Source: Norana najaformis
Lineage: Eukaryota > Annelida > Clitellata > Crassiclitellata > Hormogastridae
Assembly (NCBI GenBank): GCA_964023275.1
Contig: OZ029920.1
Coordinates: 1,396,572-1,460,571, forward strand
Direction of reading: 5' to 3'
DNA: 64,000 nt
The position numbers and the translations under genes were made by a program. The notes below the pieces were generated by a model that was not told the DNA's origin, did not search any database, and was given only the letters and a program-made list of their open reading frames with translations. This document shows, piece by piece, positions 36,039 through 48,229 of the stretch; position 1 is the stretch's first letter, and each line of letters opens with the position of its first letter.

Positions 36039-36094
<56 letters not shown>
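36039..36094. repeat. (CA)n microsatellite
   Basis: Uninterrupted CA array of about 56 bp. Confidence 0.95.
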
Positions 36095-36096
<2 letters not shown>

Positions 36097-36114
36097 CCCT
36101 GATTATTAATTATA

Positions 36115-36560
36115 TATAGCGTAGAGTAAATCTGTTTTAAGGGTTTCTAAGCTTACTCTAATTTTTAATAGTAACGCGCGAATAGCTGCTTTTGGCTACC
36201 AGGGCCTTGGGATTTTAATCAACCCGACGTAGACCGTCCTTTTGGTTCTTCTCTGCGAGACGCTGATTCATCGGAATTTACGATCATTGTTATTAGTATC
36301 TTTTTAGCGACGCTGTGCCTAAAACGAAGATAATTTACGTTGCCTCCTCTTTCATCAAGGCTTCGAATACCCGACTAGAAGCAGTGGAATTCTTTCTAAC
36401 CAACAGAATAGAAATGCGCGATTGGTAGCCGTTTCATTTGTTTCCCGACATCTTTTGACCGCCGAGCCGTTTTACCTTACCCAAGCTGCTAATATTTGTC
36501 ACCTTGAGCCTTTGATGAGCATTTGATGAGCATTTGATGCAAAACGTTACTCTTTTAAAA
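36115..36560. repeat. A/B/C fragments
   Basis: A B-like segment near 36127, A near 36175-36210, a C-like piece near 36330-36390 and a B-like core near 36560. Confidence 0.45.
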
Positions 36561-36788
36561 AGGTGTCTAATTTCACCAAGAACAAACTTGGGATAGATGT
36601 TATTTTGCATTCATTAAGCTGCAGTATATGCGAATAATATCAGCCTAATCATATGCTTAATAAATTAATGTATTATGTAATCTAATATAATATTATGTTA
36701 TATAATATCATTTTGATTCATTTTCTTTAATCGTACCCTTTTTGTTTAGTCTATAGTTTATTGATCTGTGTTCTACATGCGAACACAA

Positions 36789-36847
36789 CACATACATACA
36801 TACATACATACACACATACACACATACTTACATACATACATACAGAC

Positions 36848-36878
<31 letters not shown>

Positions 36879-36973
36879 CATACATGCATACATACATACA
36901 TACATACATCCATACATACATACGCACATACATACATACATACATACATACATACATACATACATACATACAT
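36789..36973. repeat. (ACAT)n microsatellite
   Basis: Nearly pure ACAT repeats of about 185 bp with a few substitutions. All open frames over it are artefacts. Confidence 0.95.
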
Positions 36974-37039
36974 TGTTAGTCTACAATTTGCTTCTGAGAA
37001 GTGTTTAATTATCAGTAATTACATGAAAACCACTGGTTT

Positions 37040-37185
37040 TCAATGTTTAACGCCGTCTTTTGGCTTCCAGGGCTGTTGACTTAGACCCCTCCTCACTTAT
37101 AATTATAAGCTTCATCAGAGGCGATCGATTTTAACGACATCTTGTGGCATCAAAAGCCGTTGACGTCGCCGTCCTGCTATATAAA
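37040..37185 (+). repeat. A and truncated C copies
   Basis: TTTAACGCCGTCTTTTGGCT at about 37045 and TTTTAACGACATCTTGTGGC at about 37130, the latter running into the first part of C. Confidence 0.55.
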
Positions 37186-37235
37186 TTAAATATATTCTAT
37201 TGCATATTCGGACATCTTTTCACAACCCCACTGAC

Positions 37236-37332
37236 TTGACGCAGCGCTCGTGAATAAGCTGGTGCCATGAGCTCAACTTTTAAGTAGCGCTCTAATATTT
37301 CGTGTTTACAATTGCGATTGGGATGTTATATT
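37236..37332 (+). mobile_element. LINE 3' end, GATTAC-tail family
   Basis: GCGCTCGTGAATAAGCTGG followed by a decayed tail, matching 4970-5045 and 31950-32033. Confidence 0.55.
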
Positions 37333-37399
37333 TATATTTAGATTTATATTATGCGCAAAGTTAATATTAGCCTAATATTAATTATTAGCAACGAATGTT

Positions 37400-37715
37400 T
37401 AACAGTATTTTGCCGCCATGGCGTTGACTTCCAACTTTCCTCACTTTTCAGTTGAAGGCTCTGATGAATATCATTTGAACGATGAAAATAAGTTTTATAT
37501 ATAACTTTTACTAATAGCGATTTAAAGGTGTCTAAGCGCAACCAAAATCATTTAAAATTCGAACGTATAATGACTTATGGCTGGCTTAAGTTTATTTTTA
37601 AGCTGACACACGATTGAGTCAAAAGAGTCATTTATAACTTCGAGAAAGCGAATCAAAGGTGTCAAAACTCTGTAGGCTAATATTATTCATTTCTAAGGAC
37701 TTCTTGCGGCTATGC
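37400..37715 (+). repeat. B-A composite repeat
   Basis: TATATAACTTT, the B core GCGATTTAAAGGTGTCTAAG at 37516, an A copy near 37570, then the same extension as 23600-23720 (AAAGGTGTCAAAACTCTG). It is a third copy of the long composite. Confidence 0.6.
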
Positions 37716-37719
37716 GTGG

Positions 37720-37879
37720 TTAAAAGTCGATTCACACCCATGAACGAATTATTCCTCCCGCTGATAATTTAATGCGTGAATGTTTTATTATTAGGATGTT
37801 GTATGCATATTAAGTTTTTCTTGTGTATTTAAATGCTTCTAAAACAATGTGTCCTTAGCCATTTGTTATTAAAGAATAC

Positions 37880-37926
<47 letters not shown>
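37720..37926 (+). mobile_element. LINE 3' end with (CTTA)n tail
   Basis: Matches 42860-42998 (GAATTATTCCTC...TGTTTTATT.TTAGGAT.TTGTATG) and ends in about 45 bp of CTTA repeats. Confidence 0.75.
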
Positions 37927-37927
<1 letters not shown>

Positions 37928-37989
37928 TACCTCACAAAAATCGTATTTTTATTCGCTTAAAGAAATGACTGACTAGGGCGTCTAACTCC

Positions 37990-38300
37990 GCCAACGAATT
38001 TTTGTAAGATAAGTAACGGTCGACGGCAATGACATTGGCATCCGTTTGCGATGTAGCTAAACGCCTGAAATTTCAAATAATTGGTTACTCTTAGACACCT
38101 TTAAATCGTTTCTTTAGAATTTTATATAAGCCTTATGTCGTTCGATTTTTGTTTAGTATGTAGTACATTTCCAGATGTATATATATAGCTGAAGGTCGAT
38201 TTAGAGGCAATGACATCTGTAAAATGTCACTAAACAAAGTGCAGGGGTCGGACTTTGGTGTATTTATAGACTTTGTAGACTACTGTACTTTTTGTGCTGG
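37990..38300 (-). repeat. Reverse A/B modules
   Basis: A B core at about 38093 (TTAGACACCTTTAAATCG) with TTTATATAAG, and an A-like piece at 38200-38235. Confidence 0.5.
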
Positions 38301-38309
38301 GGAGACGAC

Positions 38310-38800
38310 AGTGAAGTTCGATGCCCTGAGCCAACCACATAACTACTCATTCAGTTTTCGATATAGGTTCAAATGCCCATTCTTTACCATCTCTGCCCCA
38401 CATTTTCCATGTTCTCAGATGAAGATTCAGGATTGGAGAATTTTTTAAGGGAGACAACACTGTAAAGCTCTGTCTCGAGATCCGACTCTTCATTTTCCAC
38501 GGTCGCCGGATGGGCAACGTCCTGAGGACGGCCTTCACTCAGAATAAGGTTCGTTCCTTTAACGACAATAATCGTTCCCTTTTTATGTGCCTTCTTTATT
38601 ACGAGCATTCTCTTCACCACCATTCTACACATTGTTACTCGGCAACTATCGCCATTATTAATCACAGACGCCAGTCGTTCTCTTAAGTTCATGGGAAAAG
38701 AAATTCTTATGAAAGGTCAAAGCGTATTTCATGCAGGGAGCATTTAGACCACACACGTAGATAATGTACTCGCAAATCGTCCGATATCGTCCGCAGTACA
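38310..38800 (-). mobile_element. Module D copy with an open frame
   Basis: The minus-strand frame at 38692-38384 (102 residues) contains GRPQDVAHPATVENEESDLE and then ELYSVVSLKKFSNPESS, shared with other D copies. It lacks the part equivalent to 25130-25400. No transposase motif recognised. Confidence 0.5.
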
Positions 38801-38839
38801 TGCTTTCCCCATCGTCATTAGTTACAAAACTAATAAAAA

Positions 38840-39099
38840 CGAAGGTCGATGTCAAAGGCTTTGACAGCCACAAGATGTCGTGAAACACTGGATAATACAA
38901 TTGCTTCTACCGACCCGATTTTCTTTCAGAAACCACATTGGTACCGTGATTTTAATAATATATAATACCCGGAGAACGTCTTGAGCGCCACTGTTATGAT
39001 AGAGATCATCAAAGTAGGATCGGAACGGCACAGTTCAATATTTTCTTATTAGGTTCCTCGTGTTCGCAACTCTCTTACCGAGGCCAATTTTCGCCTATA
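38840..39099. repeat. Reverse A copy and plain sequence
   Basis: GCCACAAGATGTCGTGAAAC near 38868; the rest is unremarkable. Confidence 0.45.
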
Positions 39100-39240
39100 G
39101 AACGAAAACTTATCTCTTCCATACATATTTATAGTTCTTAATGTTTCGTGTTGTTCGGCTTCGATGTGCACTTCTGAGCCTTGTAAAGAAGTCGCTATCG
39201 AATTACAATTGTATCGCATCGTATCTTGTATTGACTGACT
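39100..39240 (+). mobile_element. LINE 3' untranslated remnant
   Basis: Resembles 60050-60160 (CTTC.ATGTGCACTTCTGA.C, TTGTAA..), the 3' tail of a CR1/L2-like element. Confidence 0.4.
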
Positions 39241-40089
39241 TTTTACTGACTGACTGATTTACTTACATGTTTCCTTTAAAAAGCCCTCCCTCTCCTATCG
39301 GAGCACACACTTCTCACCATAGTTTACTTTTGCCATGACGCAATTTCATGTTAAACCTGAGGTCAGAGGTCAGACGAGAGGTAATCCAACACAGCCGTCA
39401 TTTTTCGCCGGATAGCTTCAACAACTCCCGGCGCAAGTGACCATCGGATGACGGCGCATGCGTACAAGTACATCCTGCGCAGCGTGGGAGACAAAGGCTT
39501 TGCCTCAATGTTTACACGTACGTCTGCATGGTTTTGCATTGTAATGTCCAGTTTAAATGGACAATATAAAATTTATGAAACACGAGCGAAATTACGAATA
39601 TTTAAGAATTGAAGTATTGCAACATACGAAGTTTTGCTTTGCTGGTGATTTGATCTGTTTAGTTAAGTTTGACCTTGAGAATGTTTAACAATTTGATTGA
39701 AAGCATGAGAAAAGTGGGACGCCAATACCTGTTGTTACTTCCCCACTCCTCAAACTGGGACGACTTCAAGCCAAACACTGTGTACTAGTAATGATATTAG
39801 GCTACGACTTTAGACACCTTTAAATCGCTTACTCCATATTTATATATTCCGCATTTTCGCTCCTGGTTTACGCAGTCAATTTATTATCCTGACTCTTCTT
39901 TGTAACTTAAGATGCGGTCGACGTCGACGGCCCTGATTTAGGTCAGTTCATTGTAGATCGTCGTTGAAGTCGTGAGTGAAGACCGGTTAAGCTAGAAACT
40001 GTACATATGTATATGATAACTCTTGTTCTCCGAAAGAGAAGATTATAATATAGAATCTAAAATGCAAATGTAAATGCAAACATTTTTCA
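39241..40089. other. Intergenic with one reverse B module
   Basis: A B core with TTTATATATTC occurs at about 39813-39850 and an A-like piece near 39910-39940. No gene seen. Confidence 0.4.
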
Positions 40090-40205
40090 CTTGCGGCCGT
40101 ATGACCTTGACCCTGCTCAATTGTCAAAAAATTAATCGGGTGAGATCCCTCACCACCGCTGCCCGTTTCAGTGGGCGCCACATCATTTAAGGTCCTCGTG
40201 TACGT
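40090..40205 (-). repeat. Short repeat, inverted copy at 63260-63365
   Basis: GGGTGAGATCCCTCACCACC and GGGCGCCAC...TTTAAGGTC are mirrored in the last predicted intron of the CARD gene. Confidence 0.6.
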
Positions 40206-40429
40206 AATCTAAGAGGAAATGGCGATTGTTTCTGATGTGGAGATGGGAAGCGTTTTCTCTTGCGAAAGATTTTAGGTAGATTTACGACCGTGACTCTTAT
40301 CTAAGGGATTACGGACTGAGAATTAGATTAAAGTAACATCAGAGGTCATGTCTCTAATTTCAAAACATTCTCATAGCTTTTTAATTATTTAATTACTAAT
40401 TGTTGTAAACTTGACTTGCTCTTCTCCGA

Positions 40430-40700
40430 GAGGTTTAATTGTCTTCCTTCCTGTCCTCCGACTCAGTTGTCCTTCGCTCCGTCCATCTGTCTTTGCTTAC
40501 CAACGGCACATTGCGTAGCCCTACAGGTCTCATTCTTAGCCGTACAGGTCCAGTCAACGCAGTCGACCACTTCAGCCGCCATTAAATGCAATTAAATATT
40601 CGGCCGAATAATCGTTATGATAATCGTCTGATTAACTCAATTATATTCGGTTACCTAATGGACTGTTTGATCGGGGAAGGTCAACAGGAAATGTCCGACG
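40430..40700 (+). repeat. Interspersed repeat, copy of 22437-22800
   Basis: See the partner entry; this copy lacks the AT-rich middle. Confidence 0.65.
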
Positions 40701-40879
40701 GTTTACACTGGGTCTAGTGACCTAGCGGTAAACGACGTCCGGGTGTCAGAAGAGGAAAGAATCTCTTCCACTGGTGGCCGAGATATCTTAGGGGCAATTA
40801 TCCGATGAGACACCAGTCCATATTTTACGAGTAAAGACCAACCATTGAGACAACTGAATCGGTTATTACTGTCTTCGCT

Positions 40880-41800
40880 AGAATAATATTATTCAATGTT
40901 TAATGACACCTTGTGATAAGGTCAACCTTGCAGCAGCCAAGGCCGTTAACGTCCAATGGAAAAAAATTGGTGTACAGTTTTCACTGATATTTTTGATTTA
41001 TACTTATAAGTCTTATTGGAAATCTGAATCAAGCAGTGATTAGTAGTAATAGTTCCACAGTTTAACGGTGTCTGAAGATGTCACATTACTTTCCAGTTTC
41101 GAATGTTTAATGCGACATCGTGGCTGCAACGGCCGTGGACATCTACATTAATTTACTTACAGGTTACAGATCTCTTTTTAACATTGGCGTAGTTCCGCAG
41201 TTTAACGAGAGCTTATGGCATTACAGGCCGTTGACGTTGCCCTCCTCTTTTTTTCCAAGCTTGGGACTGGCACTACGCCCAAACAAGGTAGTGACGGAGT
41301 TATTAACATAGACGCTTAAGAACATGAAAAGATTATATGATATTGGGAAAAGCGATATTAAGGTGTTCGAGCAGACCGTAATTTGTAACGAGTGGTTAGC
41401 GACATCTTGTAGTAGCCAGGTCCATCGACTTCTACTTAGTAATGACCTTATACCACTCTCTTTTTTATCCTTATCGTCGTGTTCCAAATGTTAACGACAT
41501 CTTATGGCATTAAAAGGCCGTTGACGTCGCCCTCCTCCTTATTTATTTAAGCTTGGGACTGGCACCACACCCAAACAAGGCAGTGGCAGAGTAAAAGAAA
41601 ACTTTGAATAGTTTCCATTGTTTAACGACACCTTGCGGCAGCCAGGGCTGTTTACGTCGACACCACGCTACGTTGGACTCACCACCGGGAAAATGAGCCA
41701 ACTATGCAATAAACGAAAGTGAGGAATATATTACGTCGAGAAAAGCAATTTAAAGGTGTCTAAGCGCAGCTGGAGACTAAACTGAGCGTTCTGAAAATGT
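40880..41800. repeat. Dense A/B/C array
   Basis: A copies near 40890, 41105, 41395 and 41620; C copies at 41190-41295 and 41490-41595 (both forward); B cores at 41350 and 41747 (GCAATTTAAAGGTGTCTAAG). Confidence 0.6.
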
Positions 41801-41859
41801 GTTTTCAGTAGCATGATATATGAATGTCACCTACCGGCTCTTGGCCGATGGATCATGAT

Positions 41860-42279
41860 GATGATGATATATGAACGTGCGGCTTGGGTAATAACGAAAG
41901 AAGTTGAAAGAAGGATACTGGCCTTCGAGGGAAAATGCTATAGGAGGATTATGAAAAATAGGATGGACACAAAAGGTGTGCAATGCAGAACTATACAGAT
42001 GGATATATCTTAAAGAGAACTTAATGCAGAAGGTAATCCAGAGGAAACTGGGATTATTTGGTCACACATTCAGGATGAGCAACGATAGGAAGATCAAGAC
42101 ATTAATGTTCGGAATGATGGATGGACCAAACAAGAGAGGACGACCCCACAAAGAATGGATAGACGATATAATCGAATTATGTGAAACATCACTCCAGGAG
42201 TTGAGCCACGCCGCACTGGGAAGACAACAGTGGAAGAACACAGTGAAAATGGCATTGGACACCTACGGGCGTTGTACCC
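41860..42279 (+). mobile_element. RTE-like LINE C-terminal fragment
   Basis: Two overlapping frames, with a frameshift near 41980, give RILAFEGKCYRRIMKNR, then LFGHTFRMSNDRKIKTL and NKRGRPHKEWIDDI. This is the conserved tail after the reverse transcriptase of RTE/Jockey-like elements. The insertion runs straight into an (ATG)n tail. Dead copy. Confidence 0.8.
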
Positions 42280-42392
<113 letters not shown>

Positions 42393-42399
42393 CACAACT

Positions 42400-42470
42400 C
42401 CGAAACTGCCGTAATCGGGTAATGCCAGTCCCAAGCCTGAAAAGAGGAAGAGTGTCACGCAAATCATTTT
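42400..42470 (-). repeat. Module C fragment, reverse
   Basis: CGGGTAATGCCAGTCCCAAG followed by AAAAGAGGAAGAGTG. Confidence 0.5.
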
Positions 42471-42599
42471 TTCATATGAAGCAGTGGCGTTAAACCGAAA
42501 CTATCATAATAATCGTAAATTGCTCTGAATCGACGTCTCGAGGAGAAAAACCTTGGGTGCCGTAGAAGTCGCTTACACAAATATCGTAATGTAACACTC

Positions 42600-42998
42600 A
42601 TATCACAGCCCTGTCAGTGGTAAGTCGATGAACGCTGAAGTTGTAATAAGAGCTCGGCTTCGGGCTTTGATGCGGAGAATTATGCGTCTCCGCTATCTTC
42701 CTGGGAACTACCCATCGTTCGATGAACTCTGTGGCACAGCTGATGCTCGTCTCTTTAAAGCAATCTTGAACAACCCAAATCATGTCTTACATCAGCTACT
42801 CCCACCAATTAAAACCCTCAGTTATTCCCTACGGCCCCACACCCATGATCGTATTATTCCTCATGCTGACAATTTAACGCGTAAATGTTTTATTGTTAGG
42901 ATATTGTATGAATATTAAGTTTTCTTGTGTTCTTAAATACTTGTAAACCGATGTGGGATTAGCTATTGGTTAATAAAGAATATACTTACTTACTTACT
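42600..42998 (+). mobile_element. LINE 3' fragment with CTTA tail
   Basis: The frame at 42628-42918 (RLFKAILNNPNHVLHQLLPP, CFIVRILYEY) is the counterpart of 3152-3529, with CTTA repeats near 42980-42998. Confidence 0.75.
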
Positions 42999-43004
42999 TA
43001 CTTA

Positions 43005-43370
43005 ATAACGTTAGGTTACGCTTCGACACCTTTAATTCATTTTCAGTCAAAGTTATATATTTGATTGTTGTTTAATCAGGAGTGGATAAGTAAACAAGGC
43101 CTCGTAAGTGAGGAAAGGTTGAAACCAACGGCCCTGGATGCCGTAAGATGTTGTTAAACATTCAATGCAACTAATTGATGCCTGACAGTGAAAGCTGTAC
43201 ACGTTTTCCCGATCTGCGTCAAAGGACTTTGATGCCATAAGATGTCGTTAAACGATAGGAAGCGAAGAAGCCCACTGCCTCTACCCGGATGGTGTCAGCC
43301 TGAAGCCTGGAAAAAGGAAGAGGTCAACGCTAACCGTCTTCGTAATGACACAGCGTCGTTTAACATCAAC
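43005..43370 (-). repeat. Reverse B, A and C modules
   Basis: B at 43020-43070 with TTATATATTTG, A at about 43125-43160 and 43215-43255, C-like at 43265-43350. Confidence 0.5.
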
Positions 43371-43439
43371 TACACACTCACACCACTATTTACATTCTGT
43401 AATTGTCGGCAGTGTTAGGTACTGTCGACGTCAAGTTGT

Positions 43440-43925
43440 TAAAAACTGGGCACTACGGCTCAAGTATAACAAAGTTCTTGCATTGAATCAGTGGGAAAGT
43501 TTCGATAGACTGGTAGTTGTAGTGCCCAGTTTTTACAACGAATTTCCTCCAAACTCTGCGGTATTTTGCTAATCTAAATAAATTTGATAGGACAACTGTC
43601 GCTGTGAACCCATGGAACTTGAAACAGTTCATGGGAAAATATATCTCTAGTGGGAGAGAGTTTTAACCGGTGGGGAAAGGTACCCTTCCTTCTGCAAAAG
43701 CCATACCATTCCGTTATTCCTCTGGTATCAGAATTCTCAGTCTGACACGTGCTGCGAGTAACATCATTGACGTGTGTGATCTAATGAAATAAGAAAACAC
43801 GCAGAAAGAGAACAACCTTTGCCGGTAAAGGACCGCGAGAATGACAGAGCTTCACAACGTTGCCTCGCTTAAGGTAGAGGTCAATCCTGAGAGGGCGGTC
43901 TTTACACGGGCAGGATGGTAAAGAA
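43440..43925 (+). mobile_element. Module D copy, opposite orientation
   Basis: Runs parallel to the reverse complement of 24760-25560. Landmarks are GCTGTGAACCCATGG, AAATATATCTCTAGTGGG and CGTGCTGCGAGTAACATCAT. The plus frame near 43855-43905 reads TELHNVASLKVEVNPERA, the same protein text as in other D copies. Confidence 0.6.
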
Positions 43926-45240
43926 TCGCCAAAAGCCGTTACACGCTCGATTATATTAGTGATATTAGGTTTGGCTTAGACACCTTTAAATCACTGCTGC
44001 ACGACTTTATATATAATTCTTCGTTCTACGATGCTGTTAACGCTGGATTACATATACTGGTCGCATTGAACAGACCTGGCAACCACAAGATGTCGTTAAG
44101 AAAATTGTTAGGAGAGATAAAAAATGCCTTTTCTGAAGTAGATTGCATTAACATTATCAGTCAACTACACAAAGCAAACTACAGTCAGATAACTACGCAG
44201 CCATTAATTAATAACCTGAAAATTAAATACTTAACTTGACTCTTAATTAATCATCCAGCGTTACTAATATAAATAAATAATTTAATTAATTATTATTATT
44301 GATTAACTATTTAGTTAATTAACCTGATGGAAAAGATAGTTTACTAACTAGCTAACGGTGAAGATGAGTAACTCACTAACAAACTAAGTATCTCCTTATC
44401 TGACTAAATTTAATGTGGAATCCCACATGACGATTTAAATTCGGTAAACGGTGTTGATTACGGAAGATGTGAGTGGTTGGTTTTGGGTCCAGTCTTGGAT
44501 CTCACTAGATACAAATCGCACATTTTCATTCAATCGCTTACAAACTCTTGCACTGTCTTTATTCGGTTGGTGCCAGGTCGAAGCCTGGATAAAGGAATAG
44601 GGCAACGCGAATCATATTCGTTATGACACAACGCCTTTAAACAGAAACTAAATATAATAATCGTCAAATTCCGATGAATCATCGTCTGGCGGAGAAGAAC
44701 ATAGATTACGGTCGACGTCGGTTAACTTAGAAAGCTAAAGTACCGTAGATGTCAACAACTCTGGCAGTCAAAGGCTATCATAAGCTCGATTCTATTAATA
44801 ATATAAGTTACGCTTAGACACCCTTAAAATAGTTTAGCTCAATGTTATATAAATCTCATTTTCGTTTAATCCCCAGTCGGGCGCACATGCCTGTTGCTTT
44901 GTGAGGAGGAGTAAAATTCACCGGCCTTGGTAGCCGTAAGATGTCGAGAAACTAATTAACAATAGGCTCTAATTAGGTACCGTTATATCGCTTTTTCGAA
45001 CTTTATATATTCCACTTTGTTGTAACCTAGGCAATGTAACTGCGCCACTGCCTTGCCTGGATAAAGGAGGTGGGCGACGGCAACGGTCTTTGATGCCATA
45101 AGCTGTCGTTAAACTGAGGAACTACTACGTTAGGCAGTGTCGTACTCGGGTTGTGCCAGTCCTAAGCCTGGATAAAGGAGGTGGGCGACGTCAAAGGCCC
45201 TAAGATGTCGTTAAACTGAGAAACTACTACTAACTGTCTG
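43926..45240 (-). repeat. Reverse A/B/C array
   Basis: B cores at 43975-44020, 44812-44850 and about 44975 (diverged), each with a TTATATA neighbour. A copies at 44070-44100, 44745-44785 and 44915-44955. C copies at 44560-44650, 45040-45125 and 45140-45235. An AT-only stretch lies at 44260-44340. Confidence 0.6.
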
Positions 45241-46340
45241 TTTGGAGAGGTGGGCGAAATTGTATCGGAGAGAGTGGATCACTTAAGACGCGTGACTCCG
45301 GCTTGTCATGGTAAATCGTTGTAAATATACGATGATACATAAGCCATACATAAGTGAATATGCTACGTTCTGCTAGCTATTTGTGTAGTTTAAAGACCAA
45401 CTGTGTTATCTAACTGTAAAGTTTAATGTTTGTGAAATTGTTGATTTATGATATGACGTCAACGGCCTTTGATGCCATGAGATGTCGCTAAGCTGAGGAT
45501 TTAAAAAATCGTTAGGAATCGTTCTGAAGAAGTCAGTAACCGCTATGCAAAGTACGGTTACGTCGACGTCAACGGCCCAGGCAGCCACGGCGAATATATG
45601 GCGTCGGTACAAGTGTAACCTTGATCTTTAATTTGTCTAGTGCGATAAGAACTTGAGTTTGTTCTTCATTTGGTAACGGATTAAAATTATGATATGTTGG
45701 AATGAAGTGGCATCTTTGCATTTTCTCCTCAAGTCTCTCTCCTTTTCCTGTTCCTCTTCCTCAGCTGAACTTCATCTAAAACATTCCATCGAATTCCATC
45801 ACCACCCAAGTGGGGCTATAATGAAGTTTTCGCCTAGTGCGAGTAGTGATACTGAATGGTTAGCCACATCTTACGGTTGCCAGAGGGCGTCGTAGTCGAG
45901 ATTCTTCGCAACTTATGGTGGAAAACATCAGCAGCAGAAAAACATGCGATACAACTTCAACAGTTGAATGGTAATGAGTAACATGTGTACCATTTGAAAA
46001 TCAATTTCAAGCTTTTTAAATAGGCTTGTAGTTTTAGTCTATTTAGATCGAGGTTTTATTTAAGCAACCGATCGTGGCTGTCAGAGCAGTTAATATCGAA
46101 TTCTTCTTATGTGAGAATAAATGCAATAAAAAGTTGAACGGCGATATCAAAGAGACTTATATAACTTCAGACGAAGCGATTTGAAGGTGCTTTAGCAGAG
46201 CAAGAGGTTAGTGCAATTTCGAGCATTTGTGCTCTCTCTCAAAGCAGATTTTAGAGAATTTTAGCCCAACTCGAACCACAGATTTTGCCTTTATGGTGAA
46301 AGCAAAAGTTTTGTCTATGATAGAAAACACCCTTGATCTC
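45241..46340. other. Intergenic with A/B fragments
   Basis: A-like pieces at about 45455-45490, 45560-45590, 45855-45890 and 46065-46095 and a B-like core at about 46177. No gene seen. Confidence 0.4.
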
Positions 46341-46344
46341 AAAG

Positions 46345-46425
46345 TTTCAGTAGCCCGTTAGTTGAGCGCTCGCCTCGGAACGCTTACTGTGTTGCTTCGA
46401 GCCACACGAAGTATCAATAGACTTG
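46345..46425 (+). repeat. Possible tRNA-derived SINE head
   Basis: TAGTTGAGCG (46359-46368) resembles a Pol III A box and GCTTCGAGCCA (46394-46404) a B box, with 26 bp between them. A cloverleaf is not complete, so a working tRNA is unlikely. Confidence 0.4.
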
Positions 46426-46660
46426 CTGTAGCACGTTTTAACTACCTAACAAACCGCTATCCATCCAACTGTTAGGGAAATCATGTTTTAGGCAAATCTT
46501 TGCTAAATAATACAGGTGTTGCTAATTAAGAAGCAAGAGTCAGATGAAGTCAGTCAACGGTTCTGGAAGCCGTCAGATGTCGCTAAACTCTGGATACATC
46601 TAAAATATTTGGCTTATTTTAGACAACTTTAAGTCGCTTCTTCCAACTTTATTTCTGTAT
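46426..46660. other. Intergenic with reverse A/B copies
   Basis: A at about 46555-46580 and a diverged B at about 46618-46650. Confidence 0.4.
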
Positions 46661-46669
46661 CAGTTTGTT

Positions 46670-47015
46670 TCAGTAACTCCGCCACTGCCTTTAGTCGGGT
46701 AGTGCCAGTCCCACCCCTGGATAAAGGAGGAGGGCGACGTCAAGTTAAATGTAAGCGAAAGTCGACATCAACGGCTCTGGCAGGCACAAGATGTCGTTAC
46801 TAACAAGAGAATGTAATTACTGCCTGTCTTTATATAAGCCAAAATCAAGTATTGTTCTATGGACAATCTGATCAATGAGTTTTGTATTTAGTTTAGTTCC
46901 TCAGCTTAACGACAGCTTATGACATCAAAGGCCTTTGCCGTCGCCTCCTCCTTTATCCAGGCTTGGGACTGGCACTACCCTCAAACAAGGCAGTGGCGGA
47001 GTATTTGTATTTAGT
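46670..47015. repeat. Two module C copies in opposite orientation
   Basis: Reverse C at 46675-46745, a reverse A near 46760-46800, then forward C at about 46895-47010. C and A form an imperfect inverted pair. Confidence 0.6.
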
Positions 47016-47655
47016 GTTGTGTCCTCAATTAAATAAAATACCTTCAACACTATTAAAGGTGTGTAATGTCCACCGATGTTTGTCATGAATTCGTTAAGAA
47101 ATTCTTTCTGCTCGCAATTGAGAGTAATGCAGTGATGAATTGCAACGATTCTCGTCAAACAAGAAAAGATCAATTTACCTCAGTTAGACAGTTAGTCAGT
47201 CATTCAGTCAGTCATTCAGTCAGTCTATCACAAGTAGGATTGCATCGTCAGAGTAACGTGACCGTCAACGGCTCAGGCTTCCAAAAGTCGCTAATCGTTT
47301 GTCACGACTAATAATATTTGGCTGTCCATATTTATTTAAGCCGAAATCAAGTAATGTTCTACGGACAGTCTGATCAATGAGTTTTGTATTTTGACTCAAA
47401 CTAGGTTTAATTCTAACCGACAGTCATTTACAAGATGTCACTTAAGGTTATATAAAAATTCAAATGTTTTTGCAAATTTAATTTACATCATTCTGTAATT
47501 TAAACTGGTTTTCAGAAGCTAAATAGACATAAGAACTTTAAAAGCATTATTCCCATTTATTCTTCACCCTAGCGAGCATGCAGTGACCTTACACCTCACT
47601 CTGTTTATATTCGTATTCACAAGGAAGACTGTAAGTCTAAGCGCAATATTACTAG
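47016..47655. other. Intergenic
   Basis: A short duplicated stretch (46825-46885 and 47325-47385: AAATCAAGTA.TGTTCTA.GG) and an AGTCATTC tract at 47185-47225. No gene seen. Confidence 0.4.
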
Positions 47656-47659
47656 AAAT

Positions 47660-47785
47660 TAGTAGTAGTTCCTCAGTTTAACGACAGCTTATGGCATCAA
47701 ATGCCGTTGCCGTCGCCCTCCTTCTTTATCCAGGCTTGGGACTGGCACTACCCCCAAACAAGGCATTGGCGGAGTTTAATTTATG
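47660..47785 (+). repeat. Module C copy
   Basis: Near-complete forward copy (AGTAGTTCCTCAGTTTAACG ... CCCCCAAACAAGGCATTGGC). Confidence 0.75.
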
Positions 47786-47823
47786 ATGAAACGAAATCAG
47801 TTTATGATGTTATTATTATTTCC

Positions 47824-48064
47824 AAGTTTAACGACATCTTATGGCTACAGTGGCCGTTGACGTCTTTAAAAATTCTTATTTAGGTAAAGTGTATTATTCA
47901 TAAGTTTCTGTTATTGTTTTTAGTTCGTTCGTCTTGCTATTTTCATTTCGTATTTCGCTGGTTTTCTGATGGTTCTTGTGGCGTCTATGTATTCTGTGAA
48001 GATGATGATGGAATCCTTCTGTCTTGCTGACGGTCACTGGCATTGAATTCTTTATTGTACAGTT
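47824..48064 (+). repeat. Long A-module variant, copy of 35466-35722
   Basis: Collinear with the partner to TTTATTGTACAGTTT, and ends at a TA array. Confidence 0.75.
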
Positions 48065-48066
48065 TA

Positions 48067-48168
<102 letters not shown>

Positions 48169-48229
48169 GAAACGAGCGATTATACATATATACATATATA
48201 TATAACACCTTTAGTTCAATAAGATCTTA

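Noticed and set aside
36751..37079. His/Thr- or Cys/Met-rich frames
   Set aside because: Artefact of the (ACAT)n array on both strands.
40700..40790. Possible tRNA gene near GTGACCTAGCGGTAAAC
   Set aside because: A box-like phrase only; no B box at a suitable distance and no cloverleaf.
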